This document shows, piece by piece, positions 6,725 to 13,097 of a stretch of DNA of 13,097 nt; position 1 is the first letter of the stretch, and every line of letters starts with the position of its first letter. A program made the translations under genes and the position numbers. Origin of the DNA: Candidatus Schekmanbacteria bacterium. Lineage in GTDB: Bacteria > Schekmanbacteria > GWA2-38-11 > J061. Location of the stretch: contig RFHX01000271.1 of NCBI GenBank assembly GCA_003695725.1, positions 1 through 13,097 on the forward strand. The letters are read 5' to 3'. A model generated the notes under the pieces. The model had not been told where the DNA came from, did not search any database, and saw only the letters and a list, made by a program, of their open reading frames with translations.

Positions 6725-7708
6725 TTAATATGCAGCCAATTTTCTTACGGCATCCTCGATTTTTTTGGGATTGACCATAAAAAAATCTTCCATCGGCGGA
6801 GCAAAGGGCACAGCCGGCACATCAGGCCCTGCAAGCCGCATAATAGGTGCATCAAGATATTCAAAAGCCTCCTCTGCAATGATAGCGGCTATCTCCCCTC
6901 CAACACCACCTGTTTTATTGGCTTCATGGACAATAAGTACTTTACCAGTTTTCTTAACAGATTCAAGCATTGTTTCTTTATCCATTGGCAATAGAGTTCT
7001 CAAATCTACAACTTCTATACTTATATTATCTTTTGCCAAAGGTTTTGCGGCTTCAAGAGCATAATTGACAGGAAGACTATATGTAATAACTGTTACATTG
7101 TCGCCTTCGAGTTTTATATCTGCTTTTCCAATAGGGACTGTATAATCCTCATCAGGAATTTCCTGCTTTATACTGCGGTAAAGCTTCTTATGTTCAAAAT
7201 AGATTATAGGATTTTCATCTCTTATCGCTGCTTTGAGAAGTCCTTTAGCATCATAAGGAGTTGCAGGTGCAAGCACTTTTAATCCTGGTTGGTCGACAAA
7301 CCATGCTTCATTGCTTTGGGAATGATACAATCCGCCTCCAATTCCTCCGCCACAGCAGATGCGGAAAACTACTGGACATTTATAGCTCCCCCCCGAGCGG
7401 TATCTTAGCTTCGCCGCCTGTTGAATAATCTGGTCCATTGCCGGTGTTACAAAATCAGCAAACTGTATTTCAGGCACAGCTTTCAATCCCACAAGGGTTG
7501 CACCAATGGAAGCGCCTGCTATAAGGGATTCTGATAAAGGGCTATCCAATACCCTCAATTCTCCAAATTGTTCCTGCAAGCCTTTCGTTGCCTTGAAAAC
7601 TCCGCCATATGCGCCTATGTCTTCCCCCATCATAAAGAGGCGTTCATCACGCTCCATCTCTTCGCGAAGTGCTTCAGTTATTGCTTCAATATATGTAACC
7701 CTATGCAT
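6725..7708 (-). CDS. 2-oxoacid dehydrogenase E1 component, beta subunit
   Basis: A 327-aa thiamine diphosphate-dependent subunit that pairs with E1alpha as an alpha2beta2 decarboxylase. It begins MHRVTYIEAITEALREEM and shows GEDIGAYGG (28-36), the catalytic Glu60 in LDSPLSE, IQFADF, the HSQS segment (129-132) and PGLKVLAPATPYDAKGLLK, followed by the C-terminal transketolase domain with HEANKTGGVGGE. The start is the ATG at 7708: GGAGGAG (7712-7718) lies 5 bases before it. Longer in-frame starts up to 7792 would encode a stretch unlike E1beta and lie inside E1alpha. The reading frame begins 8 bases before the end of E1alpha (ATGCATAG), a coupling often seen for subunits made in equal amounts. 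The ATPYDAKGLL pattern and LYHSQSNEAWF resemble acetoin- and pyruvate-type E1beta, but the substrate stays open. Confidence 0.95.
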   Translation of the reverse strand: MHRVTYIEAITEALREEMERDERLFMMGEDIGAYGGVFKATKGLQEQFGELRVLDSPLSESLIAGASIGATLVGLKAVPEIQFADFVTPAMDQIIQQAAKLRYRSGGSYKCPVVFRICCGGGIGGGLYHSQSNEAWFVDQPGLKVLAPATPYDAKGLLKAAIRDENPIIYFEHKKLYRSIKQEIPDEDYTVPIGKADIKLEGDNVTVITYSLPVNYALEAAKPLAKDNISIEVVDLRTLLPMDKETMLESVKKTGKVLIVHEANKTGGVGGEIAAIIAEEAFEYLDAPIMRLAGPDVPAVPFAPPMEDFFMVNPKKIEDAVRKLAAY

Positions 7709-8684
7709 TCTCTCCTCCTTCATAATAGAGGTCTTCAAGTGCTTCTTCCGGTTGCGGGAAAGGGCTGTTTTCTGCATACTCAACTGCTTCATCTATTTCT
7801 TTTCTTATTCGACTCTGTATTTCATCAATTTCTTCCTGAGTTATTAATTCGTTATCGAGAAGATATTTTTCATAAGCAGGAATTGGATCTCTTTTTTTCC
7901 AGTATTCCACTTCTTCTGGTGATCTGTAATCTGCCGGATCGATCTCAGAATGTCCATACCATCGGTAAGTCTTGCATTCTATAAATGTTGGTCCGCCGCC
8001 TTCTCTTGCCTTGTCAATTGCTTCTTTGCAAGTCTTGAGGACTAACATTACATCATTACCGTCTATTGAGATTCCCGGGAATCCATACGCCTTTGCTCGG
8101 TCTGATAAATCGGTAAGAGCAGTCTGAAGTCTAAGAGGCACTGATTCAGCCCAAAAGTTGTTTTGGCATATATATACTATTGGCAGTTTATGAACGCCTG
8201 CAAAGTTTAATGCCTCGTGGAAACATCCTCTGCTCGTTGCCCCATCTCCGAAAAAACTTACGGCTACATTCTTTTTCCCAAGAAGTTTAAAACCGTAAGC
8301 GGCACCTGTGCCAAGGACAATTTGAGCAGCAACTGTACTTGCAGGTGTGATTACATTGAGTGGAGCATAGCCATAATGACAAGGATGAGACTTCCCCTTA
8401 TCAGGACTTGTCTTTCTTGCATAAATTTGAGCCATAATGACCTTCGGTGGAACTTTCTTTCCTATATTCGCACCAAGCTCACGATGAGAGGGAGCTACGA
8501 TATCTTCTTTTGTAAGGAGGAATGATGGGACAACAGTAGTTGCCTCCTGTCCCACAGCCGAAAAATAAGTGCCCCCAAAACGCGCCTGTTTAAATAGTTT
8601 GCGTGCCTCTTCATCAAAATCTCTAGTAAGTTTCAGATAATAATAAAGCTCTTTCAGTTTTTCAGGTTCAATTACGGTATCTAT
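7701..8684 (-). CDS. 2-oxoacid dehydrogenase E1 component, alpha subunit (apparent ATA start)
   Basis: About 327 aa, the usual length for E1alpha. It shows the SHRELGA loop, GKSHPCHYGYAP, the ThDP/Mg motif GDG...NN (146-148 and 175-176 counted from ATA) and YRWYGHSEIDPADYRSPEE. The first ATG/GTG/TTG in frame is a GTG at 8555, but that would remove a conserved N-terminal region. Upstream codons read KLKELYYYLKLTRDFDEEAR...GGTYFSAVGQEA, the normal E1alpha N-terminal helix leading to GQEA. This frame is open back to a TGA at 8688-8690, with no canonical start. The best candidate is ATA at 8684, 8 bases after AGGGGG (8693-8698); ATT at 8672 is an alternative. A sequencing or assembly change from ATG to ATA would explain it equally well. 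Family certain; start uncertain. Confidence 0.93.
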   Translation of the reverse strand: MDTVIEPEKLKELYYYLKLTRDFDEEARKLFKQARFGGTYFSAVGQEATTVVPSFLLTKEDIVAPSHRELGANIGKKVPPKVIMAQIYARKTSPDKGKSHPCHYGYAPLNVITPASTVAAQIVLGTGAAYGFKLLGKKNVAVSFFGDGATSRGCFHEALNFAGVHKLPIVYICQNNFWAESVPLRLQTALTDLSDRAKAYGFPGISIDGNDVMLVLKTCKEAIDKAREGGGPTFIECKTYRWYGHSEIDPADYRSPEEVEYWKKRDPIPAYEKYLLDNELITQEEIDEIQSRIRKEIDEAVEYAENSPFPQPEEALEDLYYEGGENA

Positions 8685-8690
8685 GGCTCA

Positions 8691-8698
8691 CACCCCCT
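8691..8698 (-). promoter_or_regulatory. Ribosome binding site of E1alpha that points to a non-canonical start
   Basis: On the minus strand the sequence AGGGGGTG is followed, 8 bases after the G-run, by ATA GAT ACC GTA, in frame with the conserved E1alpha N-terminus. A TGA lies two codons before the ATA, so no further upstream start in this frame is possible. The overlapping GTG TGA and GTG AGC codons do not lead into the gene. The site therefore supports initiation at ATA 8684 or a nearby ATT. Confidence 0.5.
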
Positions 8699-8712
8699 AT
8701 TTGTTTTAACCT

Positions 8713-8729
8713 ATTTATTCTAAATAAAT
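8713..8729. repeat. Short AT-only inverted repeat
   Basis: ATTTATT, three bases, then AATAAAT forms a perfect 7-bp inverted repeat between the ferritin-like gene and E1alpha. It has no G or C in the stem and no T-run after it in the direction of transcription, so it is unlikely to be an intrinsic terminator. It could be an operator half-site pair or chance in AT-rich DNA. Confidence 0.3.
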
Positions 8730-8736
8730 GTTTTTT

Positions 8737-9228
8737 CTATGGACCTACATGGGTCAACCCTGAAAGATTTTCATTTTCTGCCCATTTAGGATATCGTTTC
8801 AAAATTTTGAGTTCTTCTTCAAGCAATACTTGATGTCCCTTTTCAAAGGTAGACAAATATTCAAACATAAACCTGCCGCTTTGGTCTTTAATCAATTTTG
8901 CATAGTTTCTGTAAAAACGGAATGCTGCCTTTTCTTTCTTAATGGCATATTCAATAACTTCCACAAGTTCTGCCTTATCTATATCGATATCAGGTTTTGC
9001 CTTTGCCGATGCCTTTTTTTTGGGAGCTTTTTCTCCCGATTCCTTTTCATAAATACCTGTTAAAAGTCTTTCATGCTCTGCTTCTTCCTTTGATAAGGAT
9101 TTCAATTTTTTTCTTATGAGAGGATTTTTCACGCGTGCGGAAAGTTTCTTGTATAGGAGAGCAGAATCCCTTTCTCTACCAATAGCTATAGTTAATACAT
9201 CAAGGGCTGTAAGCTTTTTTTTTGCCAA
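8737..9228 (-). CDS. Rubrerythrin-type diiron ferritin-like protein (TTG start)
   Basis: A 163-aa four-helix-bundle protein with all ligands of a rubrerythrin diiron site: E19-x6-Y26 (helix A), E49-x2-H52 (helix B), E99-x6-Y106 (helix C) and E129-x2-H132 (helix D). A Lys/Ala-rich linker (66-80) joins the two helix pairs. Such proteins reduce hydrogen peroxide in anaerobes or store iron. The start is TTG at 9228, because GAGGTG (9234-9239) lies 5 bases before it; a longer frame up to 9339 would run through the rubredoxin gene in the wrong frame. There is no rubredoxin domain in this chain, but a free 37-aa rubredoxin is encoded immediately upstream. The C-terminal 25 residues (KRYPKWAENENLSGLTHVGP) include an aromatic tail of unknown purpose. 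Confidence 0.88.
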   Translation of the reverse strand: MAKKKLTALDVLTIAIGRERDSALLYKKLSARVKNPLIRKKLKSLSKEEAEHERLLTGIYEKESGEKAPKKKASAKAKPDIDIDKAELVEVIEYAIKKEKAAFRFYRNYAKLIKDQSGRFMFEYLSTFEKGHQVLLEEELKILKRYPKWAENENLSGLTHVGP

Positions 9229-9250
9229 TTTTTCACCTCGAAAAGTTAAA

Positions 9251-9364
9251 TCAATCCAAAACTTCTTCAAATTTTTCTTTTGGAGCGCCACACCTTGGGC
9301 ACTCCTCAGGAGGTTCTTCTCCTGTATGAATATATCCACATACAGAACATCTCCACTTCTTCAT
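9251..9364 (-). CDS. Stand-alone rubredoxin-like protein (rubrerythrin-type, 37 aa)
   Basis: A very small gene that reads [20 protein letters not shown] followed by [17 protein letters not shown] and TGA. Cys6, Cys9, Cys22 and Cys25 form two CxxC knuckles (CxxCGY and CPxCGAPK), with the 12-residue spacing typical of the rubredoxin domain of rubrerythrins rather than the longer loop of classical 52-54 aa rubredoxins. It would bind one Fe(Cys)4 and carry single electrons. The ATG at 9364 has an AAAGGGGAT ribosome site about 10 bases upstream. Its stop lies 22 bases before the TTG of the diiron protein and the ferredoxin gene ends 28 bases upstream, so the three are almost surely co-transcribed. 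Confidence 0.88.
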   Translation of the reverse strand: MKKWRCSVCGYIHTGEEPPEECPRCGAPKEKFEEVLD

Positions 9365-9392
9365 AATTTCTCATCCCCTTTGAAGCACTATT

Positions 9393-9581
<189 letters not shown>

Positions 9582-9598
9582 TCATTTGTTTATTGTTA

Positions 9599-9832
9599 TT
9601 ACTCTTTTTCATGAGAATTCAACTGACTCTCATATTCAATAAGCAATCTTTCAAGATCTTTTTTATGTTCCAATTCAAGATTTGCAAGTGATTTGAAGAG
9701 GGAATTCAGCTCCTCGAAATGTTCTGCTTTCGATTTATTGAGATAAAAGAGAGCTGACTCCTCCTCTCGCACAATAGCTTCCTTGATTGCTTCAATCATA
9801 ATTTTCAACTTTTCTCTTTTCTCAGGAGACAT
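9599..9832 (-). CDS. Half-length ferritin/rubrerythrin-like protein (one helix pair)
   Basis: A 77-aa, mostly helical, charged protein. It has one E23-x6-Y30 motif and one E53-x2-H56 motif, which is exactly half of a rubrerythrin diiron site. Two chains would have to pair to make a four-helix bundle and a complete metal centre, as in two-helix encapsulated ferritins; I see no encapsulin gene or cargo-loading tag nearby. ATG at 9832 is preferred with a weak GGA site just before it; a TTG at 9841 would add three residues. It is the first gene after a 115-base gap and leads the cluster half-ferritin, ferredoxin, rubredoxin, diiron protein. Metal binding is inferred from the ligand pattern; the function (peroxide reduction, iron handling) is not known. 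Confidence 0.75.
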   Translation of the reverse strand: MSPEKREKLKIMIEAIKEAIVREEESALFYLNKSKAEHFEELNSLFKSLANLELEHKKDLERLLIEYESQLNSHEKE

Positions 9833-9877
9833 AAATTCCAACTAAATGACAAAAAATTTTACTCAATTATCTATATG

Positions 9878-9904
9878 AATTTATTTATTTAGCAGCTATG
9901 TCAA
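9878..9904 (-). promoter_or_regulatory. Possible promoter of the ferredoxin/rubredoxin/diiron cluster
   Basis: In the gap between the nrnA-like gene and the half-ferritin, the minus strand holds a perfect TTGACA (9899-9904). A TAAATT follows after a 15-base spacer (9878-9883), four of six bases matching TATAAT. The spacing is short and the DNA is AT-rich, so chance is possible. The position, 45 bases before the first gene of the cluster, fits. Confidence 0.25.
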
Positions 9905-9947
9905 GAAATTTAAATATTCTTCCAAAAAAAATATAAGAACATATTAG

Positions 9948-10949
9948 TTATTTTCGTGATGATATTTCAATATCATTTTTAAGAGAGCTTAAAATTTTAT
10001 TTTTAACATCTTCAAGATTTCCTTCAAGAAGTATTCCTGCGGCATGAGAGTGACCTCCGCCATTGAATTTTTTTGCAAACTTATTGACATCGAAATCATT
10101 CTTTGATCTCAAACTTACCTTTATTTTTCCATCATCTCTTTCGAGGAAAAGAAGATAAATTTCAATGTCGCCTATAAAGCCAAGCTGATCTATAAAACCA
10201 TCTGTTTCTTCATATTCAACATTTTCTTTTTTTCTCATTTCAAGTGTTACTTCAGACCACACTATTCTTCCGCCGCACATAGATTGAATATTAGTCAGAA
10301 CCTCTCCCAACAACCGCATTCTTTCTTCACTCTTTTGTTCATAAATCTTGCTGTAAACAAAATCAGGCGATACCCCTATCTCGATCATTTCAGCTGTAAT
10401 CCGATGAACTTCTGATGTTGTATTGGAATACTTGAATGCACCTGTATCAGTTAATATAGCAGTGTAAATTCCAAGGGCAGCATTTTTATCTATTTCAATA
10501 TTCATTGATTTTGCTATGCGGTAAACAAGTTCTCCTGTTGAACTTGCCTTAGAATCTATATAATTTAAGTCGGCAAATCCTGAATTGGATGCATGGTGGT
10601 CAATGCATATTTTTTTTGAAGGGGCAGAAGACACTAAATTTGACATAGTTCCAAGCCGTTCCAATGTGCTAATATCGAGGATAACAACAATATCAGATTC
10701 CAATAATGGTTCATTTTCATTGCATAATGTATAAGGGGCATATTCACAAAGAAATTTATAATTTTCCGGAACAGGATCGCTATTGAGAATTAGTACTTCC
10801 TTGCCAAGCTTTTTAATCAAGCTGTAAACTGCAAGCTCTGAGCCAAGGCCATCTCCATCAGGGTTCATATGTGTTGTAATTATGACCCTCTGAAATAAAG
10901 ACAAAGCTTTTCTAAATTCTGCAGTAAAAGACTCTAATGAATTAGCCAT
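9948..10949 (-). CDS. nrnA: DHH/DHHA1 phosphoesterase, NrnA type (nanoRNase/pAp phosphatase)
   Basis: A 333-aa Mn-dependent phosphoesterase that degrades very short RNA oligonucleotides and in many bacteria also dephosphorylates 3'-phosphoadenosine 5'-phosphate. DHH-domain motifs are in order: THMNPDGDG (26-34, with His27, Asp31, Asp33), ILDIS with Asp92, the name-giving DHH (117-119), and the TDTG motif (167-170). The C-terminal DHHA1 domain ends with GGGHSHAAG (297-305), which binds the substrate phosphate. The ATG at 10949 (an ORF from TTG 10952 is one codon longer) has no clear ribosome site, unlike its neighbours. It follows the diiron protein by 73 bases. Identity to NrnA rather than a cyclic-di-AMP hydrolase such as GdpP is supported by the lack of PAS/GGDEF and membrane segments. 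Confidence 0.93.
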   Translation of the reverse strand: MANSLESFTAEFRKALSLFQRVIITTHMNPDGDGLGSELAVYSLIKKLGKEVLILNSDPVPENYKFLCEYAPYTLCNENEPLLESDIVVILDISTLERLGTMSNLVSSAPSKKICIDHHASNSGFADLNYIDSKASSTGELVYRIAKSMNIEIDKNAALGIYTAILTDTGAFKYSNTTSEVHRITAEMIEIGVSPDFVYSKIYEQKSEERMRLLGEVLTNIQSMCGGRIVWSEVTLEMRKKENVEYEETDGFIDQLGFIGDIEIYLLFLERDDGKIKVSLRSKNDFDVNKFAKKFNGGGHSHAAGILLEGNLEDVKNKILSSLKNDIEISSRK

Positions 10950-11022
10950 CAAAATATAAGAAATCTTTTATGGGCAAAACCTTATTGGTTATAAATAGGA
11001 GCCATAAAGAATTGAAAAAGTT

Positions 11023-11553
11023 TCAACCCCCTTCGAAGATAGGTCTTTCCTTCTTGGAAAACCATTCTGAAGGATTAGAAAGATATTCAAATGTTTCCTC
11101 TAAAATCTTGTAATGATTTGACTCCTGTTCAGCTATCCTTGAATAAAATTCCTTCTCCAACTCATTATCAGCTTCTTCTTCATGCTTTTTATAAAAATCG
11201 TAACCCTTGCTTTCTATATCCATTGCAATCTTGATTGCTTCAATATCATCAGCATCGGCAGCTGCATTTTTATCAAGCTCTTTTTCCGCTTCCTTAAAGA
11301 TGGAATCGAATTCCATAGGCATAACTCTTTCATCTTTCTCCGGCTTTGGAAGCTCAGGCCATTTTTCATCCTTTTCAAGGGAATCCCATATTTGTTTAAT
11401 CATTGTTATATGGCCATGTTCTTCCTTTGCGAGGGAATCAAAGATGACTTTGCCAAGGCGATTTTTACATTTCTTGGCTGATTTTTGATAAAAATCATAA
11501 CCGTCAAGTTCTGTTTGATATGCTATCTTTAAAGCTTCAATCTTATCCTTCAT
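11023..11553 (-). CDS. Rubrerythrin-type diiron protein with visible internal duplication
   Basis: A 176-aa four-helix protein whose two halves still resemble each other: EALKIAYQTELDGYDFYQK (6-24) and EAIKIAMDIESKGYDFYKK (105-123). Each half carries E-x6-Y (E15/Y22, E114/Y121) and E-x2-H (E45/H48, E144/H147), so the full diiron ligand set is present. A charged linker (61-100) with Asp/Glu/Ala/Lys joins them. The C-terminal SEWFSKKERPIFEGG tail is shared with stand-alone ferritin-like AB proteins. No rubredoxin domain. Likely role: peroxide reduction or iron handling in the cytoplasm (family knowledge plus inference). GGGAGGT lies 6 bases before the ATG. It follows the FAD oxidoreductase by 19 bases, which suggests that the latter helps to reduce it. 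Confidence 0.9.
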   Translation of the reverse strand: MKDKIEALKIAYQTELDGYDFYQKSAKKCKNRLGKVIFDSLAKEEHGHITMIKQIWDSLEKDEKWPELPKPEKDERVMPMEFDSIFKEAEKELDKNAAADADDIEAIKIAMDIESKGYDFYKKHEEEADNELEKEFYSRIAEQESNHYKILEETFEYLSNPSEWFSKKERPIFEGG

Positions 11554-11572
11554 TTTTATACCTCCCGGTAAT

Positions 11573-12568
11573 TTACCATCTTTCCATTATTTTTTTTCCA
11601 ATCAACTGCCTGAAGTATTTATCTTCATCAGCAATATAAACGCTTCCTTCTCCTAAAATGTTTTTAGCACAAAGCTCTCCCTGTGCAGAAGCGCTGTTCC
11701 AGCCAAAATTGATACGATTAAGATTCCTGTTTATATCATAGACTTGTGCGGCATCTCCTGCTGAAAAAATATTCGAAACTGATGAACGAAGTTCTTCACT
11801 CACAAGTATTCCTTTTTCAACCGAAATTTCTGAATCTCTGAGGAAAGCAACATTCGGTTCATAGCGGTCTGATGAAACAACTATATTACAATTTATTTCT
11901 TTTCCTCCTGATGTAATAACATTTAATTCATCTGCACTCAAAGAAACAACATCATTTATTTCTTCTTCAAGTAAAATATCGATTCCCCTTTCTTTCATCT
12001 TCGAAAAAAGTGCATTATTATCAATTTCCTCTCCAAAACCGGGCAAGAGTTCGTTCTCTTTGGTTATATATGTCACATCCAATCCTGCTTTTTTCAACCC
12101 TCTTGCAAGTTCAATTCCTGTATATCCTTCTCCTGAAATTACCGCTTTCTTTGATGTTTCAATCTTCTTCCTAATCCTCAGAGCGTCAGCCGAATCAGAA
12201 AGACAGTCTATATACTGGCGCGCATGTTCTAAATTCGAAGGAACTTGCGATGATGCACCCGTAGCTATTACAAGATAATTATAGTCAATTTTTTCTCCTG
12301 TTGCCAATAAGATCGAGTTTTTATCTGCCTCAACTTTGATAACCCTTTTTCCTGCTATAACAGAAACATTATCAGACTTTATCATGTTTTCCATAAAAAG
12401 CGCATTATCAGGTACATCTCCAGATATATACTCAACTAAAGCAGGTTTTATATAGAAGGGTTTTGCTTCAGCCGAAACCATAACAATTTCCGAACTTGAA
12501 TCTTCCTTTGACAATGTTTTAGCTGCGCTTACTGCCGCAGGTCCTGTTCCAATAATTACATATTTCAT
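11573..12568 (-). CDS. FAD-dependent pyridine nucleotide-disulphide oxidoreductase family protein
   Basis: A 331-aa flavoprotein with the two-dinucleotide-domain layout of the Pyr_redox_2 family: FAD site IIGTGPAAVSAA (5-16), the LVIATGAS segment (99-106), NAD(P)H site ISGEGYTGIELARGL (144-158) and the second FAD contact IFSAGDAA (267-274). No redox-active CxxxxC pair of the dihydrolipoamide type is present, so reduction of a separate protein (rubredoxin or ferredoxin) or of oxygen is more likely. It resembles rubredoxin or nitrite reductase-type NAD(P)H reductases and is shorter than the 400-450 aa forms with a dimerisation domain; the C-terminus ends KKIMERW. The neighbouring diiron gene and the rubredoxin and ferredoxin 2-3 kb away make NAD(P)H:rubredoxin reductase an attractive but unproven role. 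GAGGT lies about 10 bases before the ATG. Confidence 0.88.
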   Translation of the reverse strand: MKYVIIGTGPAAVSAAKTLSKEDSSSEIVMVSAEAKPFYIKPALVEYISGDVPDNALFMENMIKSDNVSVIAGKRVIKVEADKNSILLATGEKIDYNYLVIATGASSQVPSNLEHARQYIDCLSDSADALRIRKKIETSKKAVISGEGYTGIELARGLKKAGLDVTYITKENELLPGFGEEIDNNALFSKMKERGIDILLEEEINDVVSLSADELNVITSGGKEINCNIVVSSDRYEPNVAFLRDSEISVEKGILVSEELRSSVSNIFSAGDAAQVYDINRNLNRINFGWNSASAQGELCAKNILGEGSVYIADEDKYFRQLIGKKIMERW

Positions 12569-12611
12569 TTTTCAATCTACCTCGCTTAAAAAATCATTAT
12601 TCCCTGATGCC

Positions 12612-12639
12612 TATATACACAATAAATAATTATTCTCAA
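12612..12639 (-). promoter_or_regulatory. Probable sigma-70 type promoter for the FAD oxidoreductase/diiron pair
   Basis: The minus strand reads TTGAGA (12634-12639), a 16-base spacer, then TATATA (12612-12617), five of six and four of six matches to the consensus boxes. It lies about 45 bases before the oxidoreductase ATG, in the 125-base gap after pepA. AT-rich surroundings raise the chance of coincidence. Confidence 0.45.
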
Positions 12640-12693
12640 ATATTTTTCTCTTTCAGTTGAAAAAAGGGTCTAAAATAAAAAGAAGAAATGCCT

Positions 12694-13097
12694 TTATGAA
12701 ATCCTTTTTTTCTTCGCAATGATCTTCATCATTTCAACCATCAGGCGCACACCGCTTCCAGTGGGTCCCTTCTGAAAATAGTCATGTTTCTTTTCATTCC
12801 AGCAGGTGCCTGCAATATCGAGATGCGCCCACGGAGTTTTTTCATCGACAAACTCTTTAAGAAAAATTCCTCCAATGATTGTTCCGGCTGAACCGCTCCC
12901 AATGTTTTTAATATCAGCAATATCACTTTTAATATCTTCTTTATAATCATCCCATAAAGGCAATTCCCAAACTCTTTCATAAGACAAGGATGAAGCTTCT
13001 TTTATAATCTCAATCAATTTTTCATTGTTTCCCATAACTCCCATAGCACAATTACCTAAGGCAACTATACAGGCGCCTGTCAAAGTAGCAATATCAA
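12694..13097 (-). CDS. pepA: Leucyl aminopeptidase (M17 family), C-terminal part, cut by the window edge
   Basis: The last 133 codons of an M17 aminopeptidase, a hexameric cytoplasmic enzyme that removes N-terminal residues from peptides. Typical C-terminal segments are present: DIATLTGACIVALG at the edge, WELPLWDDYKEDIKSDIADIKN (about two thirds through the enzyme's catalytic domain), GSAGTIIGGIFLKEFV, WAHLDIAGTCWNEKKHDYFQ and the closing GPTGSGVRLMVEMM. The zinc- and lysine-bearing NTDAEGR region lies further upstream, outside the window, so activity cannot be judged. The frame is open to the right edge, so this is a cut gene, not a pseudogene. The stop is followed by a 125-base gap with no clear terminator. 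Confidence 0.94.
   Translation of the reverse strand, partial: DIATLTGACIVALGNCAMGVMGNNEKLIEIIKEASSLSYERVWELPLWDDYKEDIKSDIADIKNIGSGSAGTIIGGIFLKEFVDEKTPWAHLDIAGTCWNEKKHDYFQKGPTGSGVRLMVEMMKIIAKKKRIS

Noticed and set aside
7709-7792. N-terminal extension of E1beta from 7792
   Set aside because: It overlaps the E1alpha coding end, looks unlike E1beta, and a strong ribosome site directs initiation at 7708.
7506-7984. Plus-strand open frames of 113 and 138 aa opposite E1alpha/E1beta
   Set aside because: Antisense shadows of well-conserved genes with no motifs or ribosome sites of their own.
9229-9339. N-terminal extension of the diiron protein from ATG 9339
   Set aside because: This stretch overlaps the rubredoxin gene in another frame and has no ferritin similarity; GAGGTG plus TTG at 9228 gives a clean start.
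12640-12693. Possible terminator after pepA (TTTCAACTGAAA and T-runs)
   Set aside because: The only stem is 5 bp with a 2-base loop and does not precede a T-run; not supportable.

Overview
The window looks like one stretch of an AT-rich (roughly mid- to high-30s % GC by eye) bacterial chromosome. It holds 17 protein genes, every one on the minus strand, so transcription runs from high to low coordinates. Shine-Dalgarno sites of the GGAGG type, tight spacing and several stop/start overlaps point to a bacterium with long operons. Two rubrerythrin-type diiron proteins, a half-length relative, a rubredoxin, a clostridial-type ferredoxin, a peroxiredoxin and a DUF169 protein suggest an anaerobic or microaerophilic lineage that must cope with oxygen and peroxide. 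I cannot name the species; an uncultivated anaerobic phylum is my inference only.

Layout in transcription order. (1) 13097-12694: C-terminal part of a leucyl aminopeptidase (pepA), cut by the window edge. (2) 12568-11023: a probable promoter, a FAD-dependent pyridine nucleotide-disulphide oxidoreductase, then an internally duplicated diiron ferritin-like protein. (3) 10949-9948: a DHH/DHHA1 phosphoesterase of the NrnA type. (4) 9832-8737: a redox cluster made of a 77-aa half-ferritin, a 57-aa 2[4Fe-4S] ferredoxin, a 37-aa stand-alone rubredoxin and a 163-aa diiron ferritin-like protein that starts with TTG. (5) 8684-5414: a 2-oxoacid dehydrogenase operon, E1alpha, E1beta (8-nt overlap) and lipoyl E2. 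The E3 subunit is not in the window. E1alpha has no ATG/GTG/TTG start before its conserved N-terminus and seems to begin at ATA. (6) 5389-2182: nicotinamidase-like hydrolase, PduO-type cobalamin adenosyltransferase, an aspartase/fumarase superfamily enzyme (aspartase-like, TAATG overlap with the preceding gene) and a short-chain dehydrogenase. (7) 2145-1096: an 85-aa protein with three tandem zinc-ribbon-like knuckles, followed with no gap by a cysteine-rich DUF169 protein. (8) 1039-515: a typical 2-Cys peroxiredoxin. (9) 115-1: the first 38 codons of a family-4 glycosyltransferase leaving the window.

Working together: the 2-oxoacid dehydrogenase produces acyl-CoA and NADH. The nicotinamidase-like enzyme may serve NAD salvage, and the adenosyltransferase supplies adenosylcobalamin. 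The FAD reductase, ferredoxin, rubredoxin and diiron proteins could form an electron chain from NAD(P)H to peroxide, with the peroxiredoxin as a thiol-based backup. These functional links are inferences from gene order. No rRNA, tRNA, CRISPR array or intact mobile element was seen. The only gene-free stretch longer than 300 bases is 116-514, which is AT-rich apart from a more GC-rich patch near 330-430.
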